Source: Lineus longissimus (taxonomy: Eukaryota > Nemertea > Pilidiophora > Heteronemertea > Lineidae). From it: a stretch of 64,000 nt of DNA. Positions 25,001 to 36,324 of this stretch are shown piece by piece. Numbering within the stretch: position 1 is the first letter of the stretch; each line of letters begins with the position of its first letter. Where the stretch lies: NCBI RefSeq assembly GCF_910592395.1, contig NC_088318.1, positions 17,484,349 to 17,548,348 on the forward strand. The letters are read 5' to 3'. Below the pieces are notes generated by a model. The model had not been told where the DNA came from, made no database searches, and saw only the letters and a program-made list of their open reading frames with translations. A program made the translations under genes and the position numbers.

Positions 25001-28000
25001 CCATAAGACAAGCACTCCATGCAACCCGTGCAGATGGAAGTTCACTCACTAACCATAAGAAACTGACAACTATTTCTGTTGTCGGTTTTTGATCGGTAGA
25101 TCATAACGTTGATTCAAACTGCCTATTTTCGGAATCTGCTATCGTAACTGCTAGAATGTCTCCATTCTCCATGTCGTCTGTAAACCAAGGGATTTCGTAG
25201 AGAGATTTCAATTCAGAGTATAAGGTCAAATCACAGGATGCGAATGGCACCGAGAGAATATGCTCATCAAGAGCTTCCCAGTGCATGGTCATGTCAAAAA
25301 GTTGTCACAGAATTTGAAGGTAAGTTGGTAATCGCCATCGCCAAATCGGTCTTGCAATTGCATGTCAAGACAATAATTAAAACTAATTTAAATTTTTGGA
25401 CGTTCTGTGTCCTGCACGTCATCCAAAATAGATTTCGCCACCAAACTATAAAGTGTTAAATAGACATTTCAAATATCAATTATTAATCAATTTCATTGGA
25501 ATGTTTGCTGCAGGCAAAAATGAGCAATATCTATAGATCTATTGATCATGTCGGTATATTGATGTCTGACATATTGATTTTCCATAAGGTAAAATGTAAT
25601 AGTACATGGCTGCAACAAATTGGACAGAAGATATCAACTGATCAGGCATGAAGTATTGCAAGTGGATGACAGTTTGTACTAAGCAACCCTTATGATATGG
25701 TTGCTGAGCTTGCTGGACACAACGATCTTGTCAAAATGTAACTGCAGAATTGGGGACTTCAGGATCAGGATCAGGGCAATACAAGCATGAGGAGCAAAAG
25801 CTCCAATTTGCTATTATGCCTAGACCTGTACTTGGATGCTAGGCCTACTGCAGCTTTCATACAACCACAACCACTCAGCACAAAATATCAACTTTCTGGA
25901 GGCAATCTTACCTTGGCCAGCTAGGGGTTGATTTGCTGCTGCTGAAATGAAAGATGCGAAAATCAGTCATTTGCGTCATGCTTTTAGTGTCGTGACAATT
26001 AGGAATTAGAAATAAACTGATGAAGAGACCGTTGACTAATTTCAAGAACATACTGGTTTGAATTTGAAGAAAAAAAGGTAAAGTAAATGTATAAATAACC
26101 TTCACGGCTTCACAATTTGTAGATGGTGAGACAATTCTATGTAAGTACAGCCTATTCCAAACAAGTGACGCAATATGAATAGAACAGAAGATTGAAACCG
26201 ACACCGAGATATAACTTATAAGACAAAATAAACATTCATGGACATTTTTCGGGCAATTCCCAATCAATGGACCAAGATGCCACCTTTGAAGAGAATGATG
26301 ACACAATCTATCGAGAATGAGCAAAGTGAAACTGAAGTCAAAGAAAGAACAGAAACAAGTTTTGGGGGGTGGAGGAAAAGTGGGTGACAACTCAAAATGT
26401 CATGCGAATGGGTGGAAAGGATTACATGTATATTCAAGGAAGCCATAAATCCACTAGTGGTGTTACTTGTTAAAGGGAAATTTGGGATATCACTACTCAA
26501 TTTCAAAGTCAACGATGAGTGAGTTGGGACATTTTGGGTGATATAAGGCCAAATAGGATAACATGTCAGGGCTAGGTTGTTCAAAACAGTAACCACTATC
26601 ATGGCATCAAGTAAGGGCTTAATGAATTCTGCAATGAGGCTAGGCCGAAAATCGATTTCGTGAACGAAACTCAACAACTCTGCCCATGTTACTCCCTGCA
26701 CCAAGCTGAGTGAAAATCAAATGTGAAGTTAAATAGGTATTTTGGGACCACTTTTCCAGGACAGGGCAAAAAACCATACTTGCCACTTTTCTGGGAATTT
26801 AATTCTGAGAGATAAACCAAGAGTTAGGGAACCACTTCAAATAATTAAGCGACGGAAACAAGAACTGCTCACAATGTAGATGAATAAACTTTCACAGTCA
26901 ACACTGATCACAAATAAAGCACACACAAACACTGTGCAAGTTTATTTCTTCTAAGACAGCACCTCCATTTATAAAACTCAATATTCAATGAAATACACTG
27001 CTTTCACACAAAATCTTAGTACCTGGAGGGCCACTTGGTGAAGCTTGAAAAGGTCAAATCAAGTTTTCCATGAAAATCTTCAGAGAAAGAGTTTTATCTA
27101 CATGTAAGCTGGTATGGCTGGTATGGCTTTAGTTGCTACGAGAACTATCTCGTAGCAACTAAAGTTGTATTTAACTTGGTATTATCATGCTAACACCTCT
27201 TCCCCAGCATACATGCAGTTGAGGAGCTGCGCTGAGTATTATAAAGATAAATCCTACTGCTTCCGTCCTATGCCCATTCTTGACAGATCAAGTGCTATTT
27301 CAATGATGCAGGATGCTTATATTATAAACAGCCATCACACCTCTTTGATCACCAATCACTAGGCCATTATAGATAATTAATGACCTACATTAACCATATC
27401 CGTGACACTACACGTTGATAATTAGTGTGGGGATGTAGATGTTATCAGCATATCAACCATGACCTTCACCAGGACATGTCAGAACTCGGCAGTGTACTTT
27501 AAACCAGTCTAAATGATTTATATGGGAATTTGTTTTCACAACTTTCGTTTTATTCAAATAATGTCCAGCAAATATCAAAACTTCCCTCTTTGTGCCTGGC
27601 ACCAAACTTGTCTCATCTTGATCCAGTACCATATCGAGGGTTAAACTGTGCAAACCATATGATCTGAGAGGCAGCGTTGCCAATTCTGTATCGAAGAAAG
27701 CGATACGAAAACAAGCCTTCTGCTCACCTTGATACCCTGCAGACGTGGTCCCAGTCGACGTCGGCCGCCCAAATCCGTCTCGTCCCTTTGATCTCCGTAT
27801 GCAGCAGATGATACAGATGATAATGGCGATGATGAGAAGGATGATGATGATTATGAGGCCGATCAGCCACATCTCGAACGGGATGATGTACGTGTGCTGG
27901 ACGGTCGTGCCATTTTTTCCTTTGGCGCCTACTGGAATGAAAAATTATCATCAGACATGACAAAATACCATTGATGGAGCCTGCGCCTCTTCTAATACAC

Positions 28001-31000
28001 ATGTGTCGATGGATACACATCACATAAAGTGACGTCTACAGTTAGATTGAATAGACCAGTCCAGTTAGCATGATTTACTTGTACATGTCGTACAGTTGTT
28101 GCTGTTTTCCAAGACTGTCATCCTTTTACAAACCTTTACACTGACATGACAAATCAAATGAATTCTGTGCTCATAATCACTATCACCGTGTTACGGGTAG
28201 GCCAAGAAAGGGGTCAGAGGGACTGCAGCCCTTCTAGAATGGTTTGTGATTGTGGTTATAGGAACAGATGGTACTGATTAGAGTAAGAGGGGCCAAGGAG
28301 GGTTAAGAAGAGGATTCCAGTGCATGACCAAAGGCAACACAACTGTTGAGATTATTGATAATACAGTGCAGAAGAGAAGGGTGTTGTTATGTAGTCTTAA
28401 TACATGAAAAGCTGTTACTTAAAACACCAACAAAGGAAGGCTGTTACTCCAAGTGAGGATAGCTGTTACTGGTACTTCAAACCAAGGAAAGCGGTAAATC
28501 TTGAACCAAACAGAGGCTGTTATTTCAAACCAAGGAAGTGATGTGCATGCAAAGGGATTTACTGCCCAAAACTTATCTATACCTGTCGCCGTATCTGCAC
28601 CAGGTGGTGGAAGAACTGGACTGACTATTGCTAAAAAATTGATATGAAATAGCCATGCAGCTGAGGAGAAATCTTAACAAGCATTAATAGCATCTGCTAG
28701 CAGGAGCTTCATGAAATACAAAGGGAAAATGTGCGGATGACGGCAAGATAGCTGTGTCTCAAAGTCAGACTGATATACCCCTGATCAATTTTGATGGCGT
28801 TACTACTGGATGTAATTTGAAATTGTTCTGTTCAGATTATAATGGGTACAAATTACAATACAACAGAGTCAAAGAGAATCACTGTACAATAACCTCACGT
28901 CAGGCATACAGACATTTTATCAAACTATTTGTTTCACAACCTTGAAAGCATTACAAGAACATGTAATGTATGTTGATGTACCTTTGCAGTAAGATGGCTG
29001 TCCTTTCAGCTCGTCACTTCCATCAAAACAACTGTCGAAGCTGTCACACGCCAGATCCTTGCTGATGCAGCGGCCATTATTGCATGTCATCTCATCACAG
29101 AAACCAGATTCTAGAAACAACAAAATGTTAACAAATCAGTTTATTAACCCATCAGGTGTCAAGCTTTTTGGACCTGTCTGACAAATGGATTACTTCACTC
29201 CAAACGTTATGGCACTTCTGGTCAAGACTACCCCAAATGTACAACCTTGAGAAATGCTGTTCGGAATGCTACAGCTTGGGGTCTTTCAAGATGCAGTTCT
29301 CTGAGAAACTTGGTTTAAGGAATTGTGCGATAGGGCCTACTCACTCTCATAAGATGTGACAAGGAACCTGAAGTGATACTTGTCCGGATCAGCATTGCCT
29401 GTGATCAGCTCAATTGTCACTGCTTCCCCAGATTCAAAAACTTCTGTGGGCGTCGTACTGTTACAATCTAACTTTTGCTGAAATCAAGAAAGATGTTTCC
29501 ATTCATCAATCATATCTCATGCTCGTATGTGGGCCAACTTTATGATGATCAGATTACAAAGTGAGAAGGTAGAACTTTCGATACAGGAACAGTGTTTTCA
29601 GAGAAACCGAGCAGAACCCGGCGTCTACAGGTGATTCTAGGGAATATCAGTCTACGAATCAGGCCGATGATCTCAACTCAATACCATCAACAGAGAAACC
29701 TTCCTAGGGCATCTCATTTGAAGCAGTGGCTGTGCGCGTGGGTAGGAAGCGTAAAATATGTCTGAGTCATGAACTTACCAACAACCTAGCATTTGCCGAC
29801 CGTCCAGCAAATAGCCATAACTCCACGTGACAATCTTTGATATCGACCTGCTCAAACCTAATAGCGAGCCTCTTCTTAGACAGTAACGTCCCATCAGCAT
29901 TACTGAATCGTAGCTCGCATTTTGTGTCCTGTGCGACACCACTTTGGAGTTTGTTTGCACTGTAGATGACAGCGCCATCTATTTCCCGTATAGATGGGGA
30001 ACAGTCAAGGCTAGGCATTGTGTCTGAAAATCATAGAATTTGAAATTGAATAAAAGATACTTTGTTTTGAAAACCAATGATTTACAGTTCACAATTCTTA
30101 TTGCATACAATAACTCAAATATGATGAACTTATGAAGCACAAAACTGATCCGTTTCATGGATGCCAGCTAGTTTTTTTGCGTCAAAGCCACAAAAAAAAT
30201 AATCCTTGGCCTTATTCAAATCAGCCACAAATATTGATGTTTGACCAGACACAAAAGCTGGTCAAGCCCACATACCAGGCATACAAATAAAGATCAGGCC
30301 AATTACGGCCCTCAAAGGGCCCACAGGGGTTGGCACACTTCCCTTGACAATAGTGAGGCATTCACAAGTTTTGAGTAGACAAGATTGGGTAACAATGTCA
30401 ACATTGGATTAAAACAGAACCCCAGTCAGGGTCTTATGGTAGTCGAGCGTCATTTCAAAGAAAGTCCCTTGTCCTGCTGTTATTTTTTATTGGACTAGTC
30501 ACGCCAGAAAGACCAGCTAGTGCCATACAGAATTAGTGTAAAAGCTGTATTGTCATGATTGTGTAGGTATGAATACCCCCATAATCATGACACAAAAGCC
30601 AGCTCAGTATGTATGTGGGCAGTCCTACTGAATGACATGTTGAACATTCAGCAATATCAACCACTTCAAAGTTGAAAATAAACCCATAAGATAACAGGAT
30701 ATCGCACAAGAAAGCTCCAGTCCGTACAGGCATGTCAGGTATTCAACTTTTTATTCCAACTCCAGGAAAATATCAGGGAAATACAGTGAATGACTATATG
30801 ACAGGAGGTGTAATTAAGAACTTGAAACTGACTCACTCACAGTGTGTACACAGCCCGCTGTGGGTTTTTGTAGTTTGCAATAGGTCAGCTTTAAGATTGC
30901 TATCAATGTCATTTTATTAGTTTTTTACTAAGATTAAAATCAAACCACAGTCGGGACGGGACTTACATTGTACACAGAAGTTAGTTGTTAGTATTTAGCC

Positions 31001-32395
31001 TACAGTATAGGACAAGAAGATGAAAGATGGTTAGTGATTGGCCTCCCCTATCCACTGAGAGGGTGGCTGGTATCATCATGAAGCTATCACATGCATGAGG
31101 TCCCTGACTTGGGTGTCTTTTACCACTTTACCATTTGCTTGATCTGGTGTGGCAGGCACATAGCAAGACATAGCGATGTCAACACCTTTGGAGTGTAGAT
31201 CATCCAAAAGATGTCATTTGACAGAATCCACAAGCATCTCAATTCACCCTTTAGCCATAAGTATTCCTGAAAAGTTTGTTTAACTATAAAGTGGCCACAA
31301 TGTAACAAAATTTTGATTAAAATCAAACAGCAAATGAACAAGAATAGAATTGTGTAAACACAGAATTGTGGCCTCGTTGTATTGAGTAATTTGGTACATT
31401 AAAACTAAAACTAAAGAGCTTTTAAAATCTACATGACAGAATACGGAAATGAAAATTGAGATTGAGAAATATTCGTTAATTTTTCACACAGTACAGATCT
31501 GAAGAAATCAGGTGTTCTTATCATGAACAGTGAGAGCGTAACTTACAGCACGAAATGTTAGAATTGAAATTTGCATGCTCGCCACCTGTATAATGAAAAT
31601 CCTAAAGCTATGAAATAATGTGGAATGATCATGTCACTGATGAGGAAAAAGCATGCAAACTTTAATTGATATCAAAATGGAAGCCATCTCAACAATAGCG
31701 CAACAAGGAGACAAATACTTTGACTTGGTTACATTTTGAATTCTGATATAATGGGTTATCACACAAACGCACCCACAGTCAGTGTCGAGGGGTGTTAATT
31801 GCTACTGAATTCAGTTGGGATGGGGTTCAAACAATCAAAGAATCGTTAATTTCCGTGGGTGACTTGGCCCTCTCTTTTTCATTGCCAATACCACATTGGG
31901 AAGCCAAAAACTGTAATATATGCAGGGTACTTGACCGAGTATATTGGAATACCCTCACTGCAGAAAAATCATGCACACATGCTCCTCGAACCCGGTCATG
32001 CATTTGGTCTTCATGAGGGCCTAAGCTAAACCCTTCCAAGACCAAGCAATATGAAATATGTTTTGCTCGTGTGTTGGGTAGGCAAAATCCCCCATAATAT
32101 AATTAGCTTTTGGGTTTGATGTTTAATGGCTTTTGAATACCAAAGTCTGCACGTTTGTTTGGCACAATCAGGCCAGGCATTATCTGATCCTGGTCGCTGC
32201 CCAAATTTGAAATGGACATCATCAAATCTTTGAACGGGTTGAAGCTTAGCCTACATTCAACATTACACAATTAATATCAAATTAAGATGAAAAGGCAAAA
32301 AAGTACTTACACGACTTGATGAATTTCGCATCCACATCATTTTGGTCGAGAAGCAGCACAACAATTATCACAGATAAAAATCCTAAAGCCCCCAT
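21737..32395 (-). CDS. Single-pass membrane protein: signal peptide, CUB, LDLa, TM, variable cytoplasmic tail
   Basis: Constant exons: 32311-32395, 29779-30023, 29345-29477, 28982-29110, 28583-28630, 27728-27931, 25912-25941; all phases agree. Residues 1-23 form a signal peptide (MGALGFLSVIIVVLLL). Residues about 33-154 form a CUB-like domain with four cysteines (LDC, TKC, KDC, LDC). Residues about 158-197 form one LDL receptor class A module with six cysteines and the Ca-binding CFDGSDE. A Pro-rich hinge (VLPPPGAD) follows, then one membrane segment at about 234-258 (WLIGLIIIIILLIIAIII) and a basic RRSKGR stop. The 30-nt exon 25912-25941 follows. Four possible terminal exons, all phase 1, give totals of 314, 434, 328 or 348 residues. 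The layout recalls NETO and LRP3/10/12 proteins but with a single CUB and single LDLa, so no orthologue is assigned. Ligand and function unknown. Confidence 0.8.
22531..22551 (+). repeat. G-rich run with G-quadruplex potential
   Basis: Consecutive GGGG blocks separated by single A residues. It lies in an intron or 3' part of the CUB-LDLa gene, on the non-template strand of nothing known. Confidence 0.6.
22701..23562. mobile_element. Non-autonomous DNA transposon with about 0.86 kb between inverted ends
   Basis: The left end GTTCACACTGGATGCGAATT and the right end, read inverted, GTGGTCACACTGGGG...ACGAATTGAATT match as imperfect terminal inverted repeats. Inner flanks are full of AATTCG/CGAATT, CGTATT and CGCGTCACAC motifs on both sides, the subterminal repeats typical of MITEs. 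An AT-rich part with an ATT microsatellite (22869-22892) and a GC-rich core (22980-23200) sit in the middle. The frames in the core show no transposase motif. Confidence 0.65.
23613..24043 (-). CDS. Candidate terminal exon (b) of the CUB-LDLa gene
   Basis: After a CTTTCAG acceptor the frame runs 143 residues to a TAG at 23613. It starts GGATFGNGMIAGMPQQSVPH, is Ser-rich (SRRHSRQSSWCSSSITRSCP) and ends VIEATSL. It joins in phase 1 to exon 25912-25941 or 27728-27931. The low-complexity composition fits a cytoplasmic tail. It is the longest of the four tail options. Confidence 0.6.
24748..24860 (-). CDS. Candidate terminal exon (c) of the CUB-LDLa gene
   Basis: A TTTTCAG acceptor in phase 1 is followed by AVGFNNKVYEPKSVENNHVI and EPMLTDVKLDDDETLPV, then TGA. 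The LPV end would suit a class II PDZ ligand (inference). A GTATGA donor overlaps the stop but would leave phase 0, which no other exon here accepts, so a terminal exon is preferred. Confidence 0.45.
25101..25273 (-). CDS. Candidate terminal exon (d) of the CUB-LDLa gene
   Basis: An open frame bounded upstream by a possible GGGAAG acceptor in phase 1 reads ALDEHILSVPFASCDLTLYS, continues through IPWFTDDMENGDILAVTI and ends QFESTL before TGA. The acceptor is weak. Composition looks coding-like but the evidence is thin. Confidence 0.25.
25942..27727. other. Intron of the CUB-LDLa gene
   Basis: Two overlapping minus-strand frames of 146 and 160 residues (25908-26704) show no recognisable motif and no good splice borders. 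The only structure seen is the hairpin at 27127-27164. Confidence 0.5.
27127..27164. repeat. Perfect 17-bp stem, 4-base loop inverted repeat
   Basis: CTTTAGTTGCTACGAGA, loop ACTA, then the exact reverse complement. It sits directly after a doubled GCTGGTATG motif, in an intron of the CUB-LDLa gene. Confidence 0.9.
28408..28530. repeat. Imperfect short tandem array, GCTGTTA...ACCAAGGAA
   Basis: About four units of roughly 30-45 bases share GCTGTTACT and AACCAAGGAAGC-like words. Intronic, irregular spacing. Confidence 0.5.
30024..32310. other. First intron of the CUB-LDLa gene
   Basis: It spans 2.3 kb between the signal-peptide exon and the CUB exon. I see no coding exon or defined repeat in it. 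Confidence 0.6.
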
Positions 32396-33323
32396 TGTAT
32401 GTCCCTCAGTGGCTCACACAGCGCGTCGGCGACAGTGCAGTGGGACAGTCTCTACTGGTCTAAAGGAAAGCACAGCACTGCAGTCAACACACTACTACCA
32501 GACTAGGCCTACACTACAGGCTTCGCAGTATCACGCACACTGCAAGTCACTGGTGATGGGAGAAACAGCTGGTCCACTGGTCTGGCCCTGTGTACTGTAG
32601 ACGTAGTGTACCTGGAGTGTGGATGTATACAACATGCACGTATACAATACAGTAAAAGGAGGGAAAATGTCAAATCTGACAGAGAAAAATCACACAATAT
32701 CCTCAAAAGTGGACTCTCGTTCTTGCGATTTTATCCACGAAGCTTCATAAATGATCTATAGAACATAAGGCGTGAATGTGTGGCATTCGTTGTCCGTGGG
32801 TTTGCCTAAATCACTATGAAAACAGTGTTTATTCAGAGGTTCCACCACTCGCTCAATGTTTATTTTAGATCGCGGGTACTTCCGGTTTCAGAAACGAACG
32901 CCACGCCATCTGATGAATAATGATGGAACTGAAATCAGCACAGGTTGGGGAGCATCTTGACCACCAAGGTTTTGGGATCTCGTCCACTTTCGGAACTTCT
33001 GACCAACACTCGGCACTAAATCCTGTCAGTGTTTGGTCGCGAAGCCAAGAAAGACAGAGCCAAAATCAATAAAAACCAATTCTGAAGGAAATCTAACGGG
33101 TAGTTCGTGTTGGTATAGGCCTAGTTCCAAAAACGATGCAAACAAAACTCTGACCTGTCAAGTGTTTTGCTCAAGGAATCACAAACCAAACGAACAAGTT
33201 TCCACATCTGAACATCCTGGCCCTCACTAAAGTGTGCGAGGGAGGATCACGTGTCGTAGGAGTATCAAAAACCTGAGTCTCAGGATGGCTGTACGAGGTC
33301 AAAAATCAAGTAAACTTAACGTT
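32396..33323. other. Shared upstream region of CUB-LDLa (minus) and STMP1-like (plus) genes
   Basis: A divergent gap of 1.3 kb that must hold both promoters. A TCACGTGT E-box lies at about 33246-33253. The right part is the tandem array described separately. No coding region is supported. Confidence 0.5.
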
Positions 33324-33527
33324 GACTGTATGTTCCTAGACCTCTCTAGTAATAAAACGCCACCGGGAGGTGCTGGCACCTATGTACAAAATTGTAACTA
33401 ACTGTATGTTCCTGGACCTCTAACAATAAAACGCCACCGGGTGGTGCTGGCACCTATATGCAAAATTTTAACTAATAATAAAACGCCACCGGGAGGTGCT
33501 GGCATCTATATACAAAATTGTAACTAA
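33324..33527. repeat. Three-unit minisatellite with internal hairpins
   Basis: Units at about 33324-33400, 33401-33474 and 33475-33527 share ATAAAACGCCACCGGG, GGTGCTGGCA and ACAAAATTGTAACTA. The third lacks the leading TGTATGTTCCTNGACCTC part. Within two of the units GGTGCTGGCACC can fold. The array ends 171 bases before the STMP1-like ATG. Confidence 0.85.
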
Positions 33528-33698
33528 AATTTCAGTCAGTCTTGCGCAAGGATTTTTCAAAGGCGACAAATTCGACACGAGAATACACTTTACTGAAACA
33601 GTGTTCAATCAGAGCTGCGTCCGACTTTTGTTGATTTGATGATGTACAGCTGACTTTTGTCTATTTTACCCAAATATATTCATATAGAGACTGACAGC

Positions 33699-34568
33699 AT
33701 GGGTATTTTTACGCATCTGGTGAGAATAGTTAACACAGAATTCAGAGAACCACAAATATCTTCATCTTGTGTTTTTTTATTAAGAGAAAAATTCATTCAA
33801 CTCCTGGAACTTAGTTATGTATCATTCATTATGTAGCCTTAAGCCTAGTTTCACTTTTTAATTTTTTTGGGGGAGGCGTGATCATGATGTGTTTTTGAAC
33901 ATGATTGATTGATTGTGAAAGAGTTTCATCATGATTAAGCACTGATTATTTCATCAGTCATGCACGTACTGACTAAAGAGAGGCCTCTGTCTCTCGGTCT
34001 CACCGTGACTGACACGGGCAAGCCAACACTAACAGTAACACTACAGCGCCATTCTGGAATAAGTGTAGCCAGGAAAATGAGTAATATCTAACTTTACCAT
34101 ATTCTTTTTAGATTTCCCTTGGCATTGGAATATACCTTGGCGTGTACATTGATCAACATTATAAAGTGAGTAAAAATTATTTGAACGTGGACACTTCATA
34201 TGACTCAGTCTCAAGACTGGACATTTACTTTCATCTCGGTTTGTAAAAGCACACGAGTGATCAGTTCCATGTCCATGCCAGAAAGACGGGTACTAGAATG
34301 AGGAAATAACTAACAAGTGTACAGCAAGGATCCTAAACTAAGGACCATAATGCCAAGCTTATCATGTTGATGATGATGAGAAGCATTATTCATGCGCTGC
34401 CTTATCTATGAAAATGATTTTCATTCCTTGTGTTTTACTCAACTCCTATTCACGTTCCTCTCTCTTCAGGTGCCAAGCGCAGAAAACCCAGGAGAACTTT
34501 GGAGAAAGGTCAAAGAGTTTGCATCACAGTTCGAGAAGGGTTCTAAAGACAACAAGAAGGACAGCTAG
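33699..34568 (+). CDS. STMP1-like: STMP1/DUF4535-like mitochondrial microprotein, 57 residues, three exons
   Basis: Exons 33699-33719, 34112-34165 and 34470-34568 have clean borders (CTG|GTGAGA, TTTTAG|ATT, AAA|GTGAGT, CTTCAG|GTG) and all breaks are phase 0. The product starts MGIFTHLISLGIGIYLGVYI, one hydrophobic helix, then DQHYKVPSAENPGELWRKVK and a basic tail ending KKDS. Human STMP1 (47 residues) has the same plan: a short hydrophobic start, G-Y-AQNY, a P at the helix end and a charged amphipathic tail. Plant DUF4535 proteins match as well. Known for the family: inner mitochondrial membrane microprotein linked to respiratory complexes. It is too short and split to be seen as an open frame. 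The match is by recognition, not search. Confidence 0.65.
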
Positions 34569-35121
34569 CATTCATCCGTTAGGAAACAAAGATACTCTTA
34601 ACACTTTGTGATTATATAGAACATGCACTGTGAAAGATGTTGACTCATCAATCAAGAAGTAACTATGAGGATGGTCACATCAAACATTGACACTTTGTGA
34701 GTTTATGTGCACAGCTCCAGTTACTTGAAATGATTGCGACTCACCGGTGCAGGGGCGGGGGGGGGGGGGGGGTCCACACAGCAGCTTGCAGGTAAAGAAC
34801 TGTGATTTAATGATGACACTTTTCTAGCAGATGAGGTTCGTGAGGTCTATAGCTAGGCCAAGGGGCAGAATTATAGAGATTCTGGACTTCAGATGCTGCA
34901 TGTGGTGATGGCACGCACAATAATGGTAATAATAGCAATGATTGAAAAGAAGAACTATAAGTAATGCCTGACAAAGTGATTGGGCAGGAGTGTAAATTCT
35001 TCATTGGTATTGAAATATATATTACACTTATTTCTAGAAATTCATTGTATTTTTGTCTTTGTGAGATGAACAGAGGAGCCAAAATACAACCCAAGGGCAG
35101 GACTGTGTCCATCTTTATACT
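34569..35121. other. 3' flank of the STMP1-like gene with poly-G run
   Basis: A run of 16 G at 34757-34772 (preceded by GGGGC) lies about 190 bases after the stop. No poly(A) hexamer or other gene is clear. Confidence 0.5.
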
Positions 35122-35400
35122 TTAACACCTTCAGCGCCGAACCACGTAGATCTACGTGGCCCAAATCCCCCCTATTTGAGCCGATTATCCGAGTCTCCTG
35201 GACCTCGACAGAACTACACCATCGCCATCTTCAGGGCAAGGTAGGAACTGAAAAAACTGAAAAGACCAAACGGTCTTTTCAGTTCCTACCGTACCCTGAA
35301 GATGGCAATGGCGTAGTTCAGACCGACTTCCTGGAAGAACTACACCATCGCCATCTTCAGGGCAAGGTAGGAACTGAAAGACCAAAGCTGAAGGTTTTAA
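35122..35400. mobile_element. Foldback MITE, TTAA-flanked (piggyBac-like), copy 2
   Basis: It starts TTAACACCTTCAGCGCCGAA and ends GCTGAAGGTTTTAA, with TTAA at both ends (35122-35125, 35397-35400). The arm with CATCGCCATCTTCAGGGCAA appears twice direct and once inverted. It is the same family as 7830-8166, but the right terminal part (the CACGTAGATC arm) is deleted. Confidence 0.8.
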
Positions 35401-36231
35401 TGTAGTTTGTGGTCATAAAGATCACATACCCATTATGCAGTTATCAGATTACCTTGTCAAGTTCAAGAGGTGCTATGTCATGGGGTGACTGTGCCTTTAA
35501 GGACTGCTTGATCAAAGCTTGATGTGAATGAGGCAGTGGCATCGCGGCAAGTAGTGACTCTCCACAGTAGTTACCAGGGCCAATTGAGAGATTTCAGTTC
35601 GACTTCCTCTCAGTAGATGTCACTACAAGTAACTAAACCCCGCTGTGGCCAAGACCATTGCCAACAGCAGGGCAGAACATTTAGAGACACCAGGACCAAG
35701 GCACCAGGACCATGCATAGTCACTGATATACAGTTGAATGATACCGGGATCAGTCACATACTGTTGAGAGATGCAAGGACCATTGCCACATACAGTTACT
35801 GTTCTATCAACTGGTTGTGACGATTGTCCTAGTTGCAATGCAATGGTTGGACTGGTCTGTGAAAGCATGTTTACGCAGTTGATACTGGACACTATCTACA
35901 TGATGTGGCGACTGTCCTGGTGTCTTAACTGTACCGTTTGTGACTGTTGGCCTACTCCCATCTTAAATATGAGTATGGTCTGATATTGTGTAGAAGGCTT
36001 GTATCAACATCTCAATATTACATTGGTCATTGTGACGGTAGTCTCAGTGTGACGGTAGTCTCAACTGGTTGTGACCATCTCAAATCAGGACGTGCCCTTT
36101 TTGATACTCCCCTACCTCGTATACAAACGCCAGAACATCAATGTAGAACTACCCTGCATCCGCATCCTTATCTCACGATAGGAGCCTGCTGCCGAGGCTG
36201 ATCCTGGCGCCGCTTGTCGTTCCGGTGATTT
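35401..36231. other. Upstream region of the FOG gene
   Basis: It holds CAGGACCA- and ACTGTTGAGAG-like repeated words around 35690-36070 (for example GTGACGGTAGTCTCA twice at 36032-36062) but no coding region. It probably contains the FOG promoter and 5' UTR. Confidence 0.45.
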
Positions 36232-36254
36232 TGATAAGCCCGCTATCACTATCA
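36232..36254. promoter_or_regulatory. Triple GATA site just upstream of the FOG start codon
   Basis: TGATAA at 36232-36237, then CTATCA at 36243-36248 and again at 36249-36254 (reverse TGATAG). Three WGATAR matches fall within 23 bases, 70 bases before the ATG. They suit control of FOG by its own GATA partners (inference). Confidence 0.5.
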
Positions 36255-36324
36255 GACACGAGGCCACATCGCGGCGGTGTGTGATACCGTAAGGATGTGT
36301 TAGGTGATTGTGCAAGCACTCGGA

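Noticed and set aside
25908-26704. Two overlapping minus-strand frames of 146 and 160 residues
   Set aside because: No recognisable motif, no splice borders in phase, mutual overlap in different frames; treated as chance frames in an intron.
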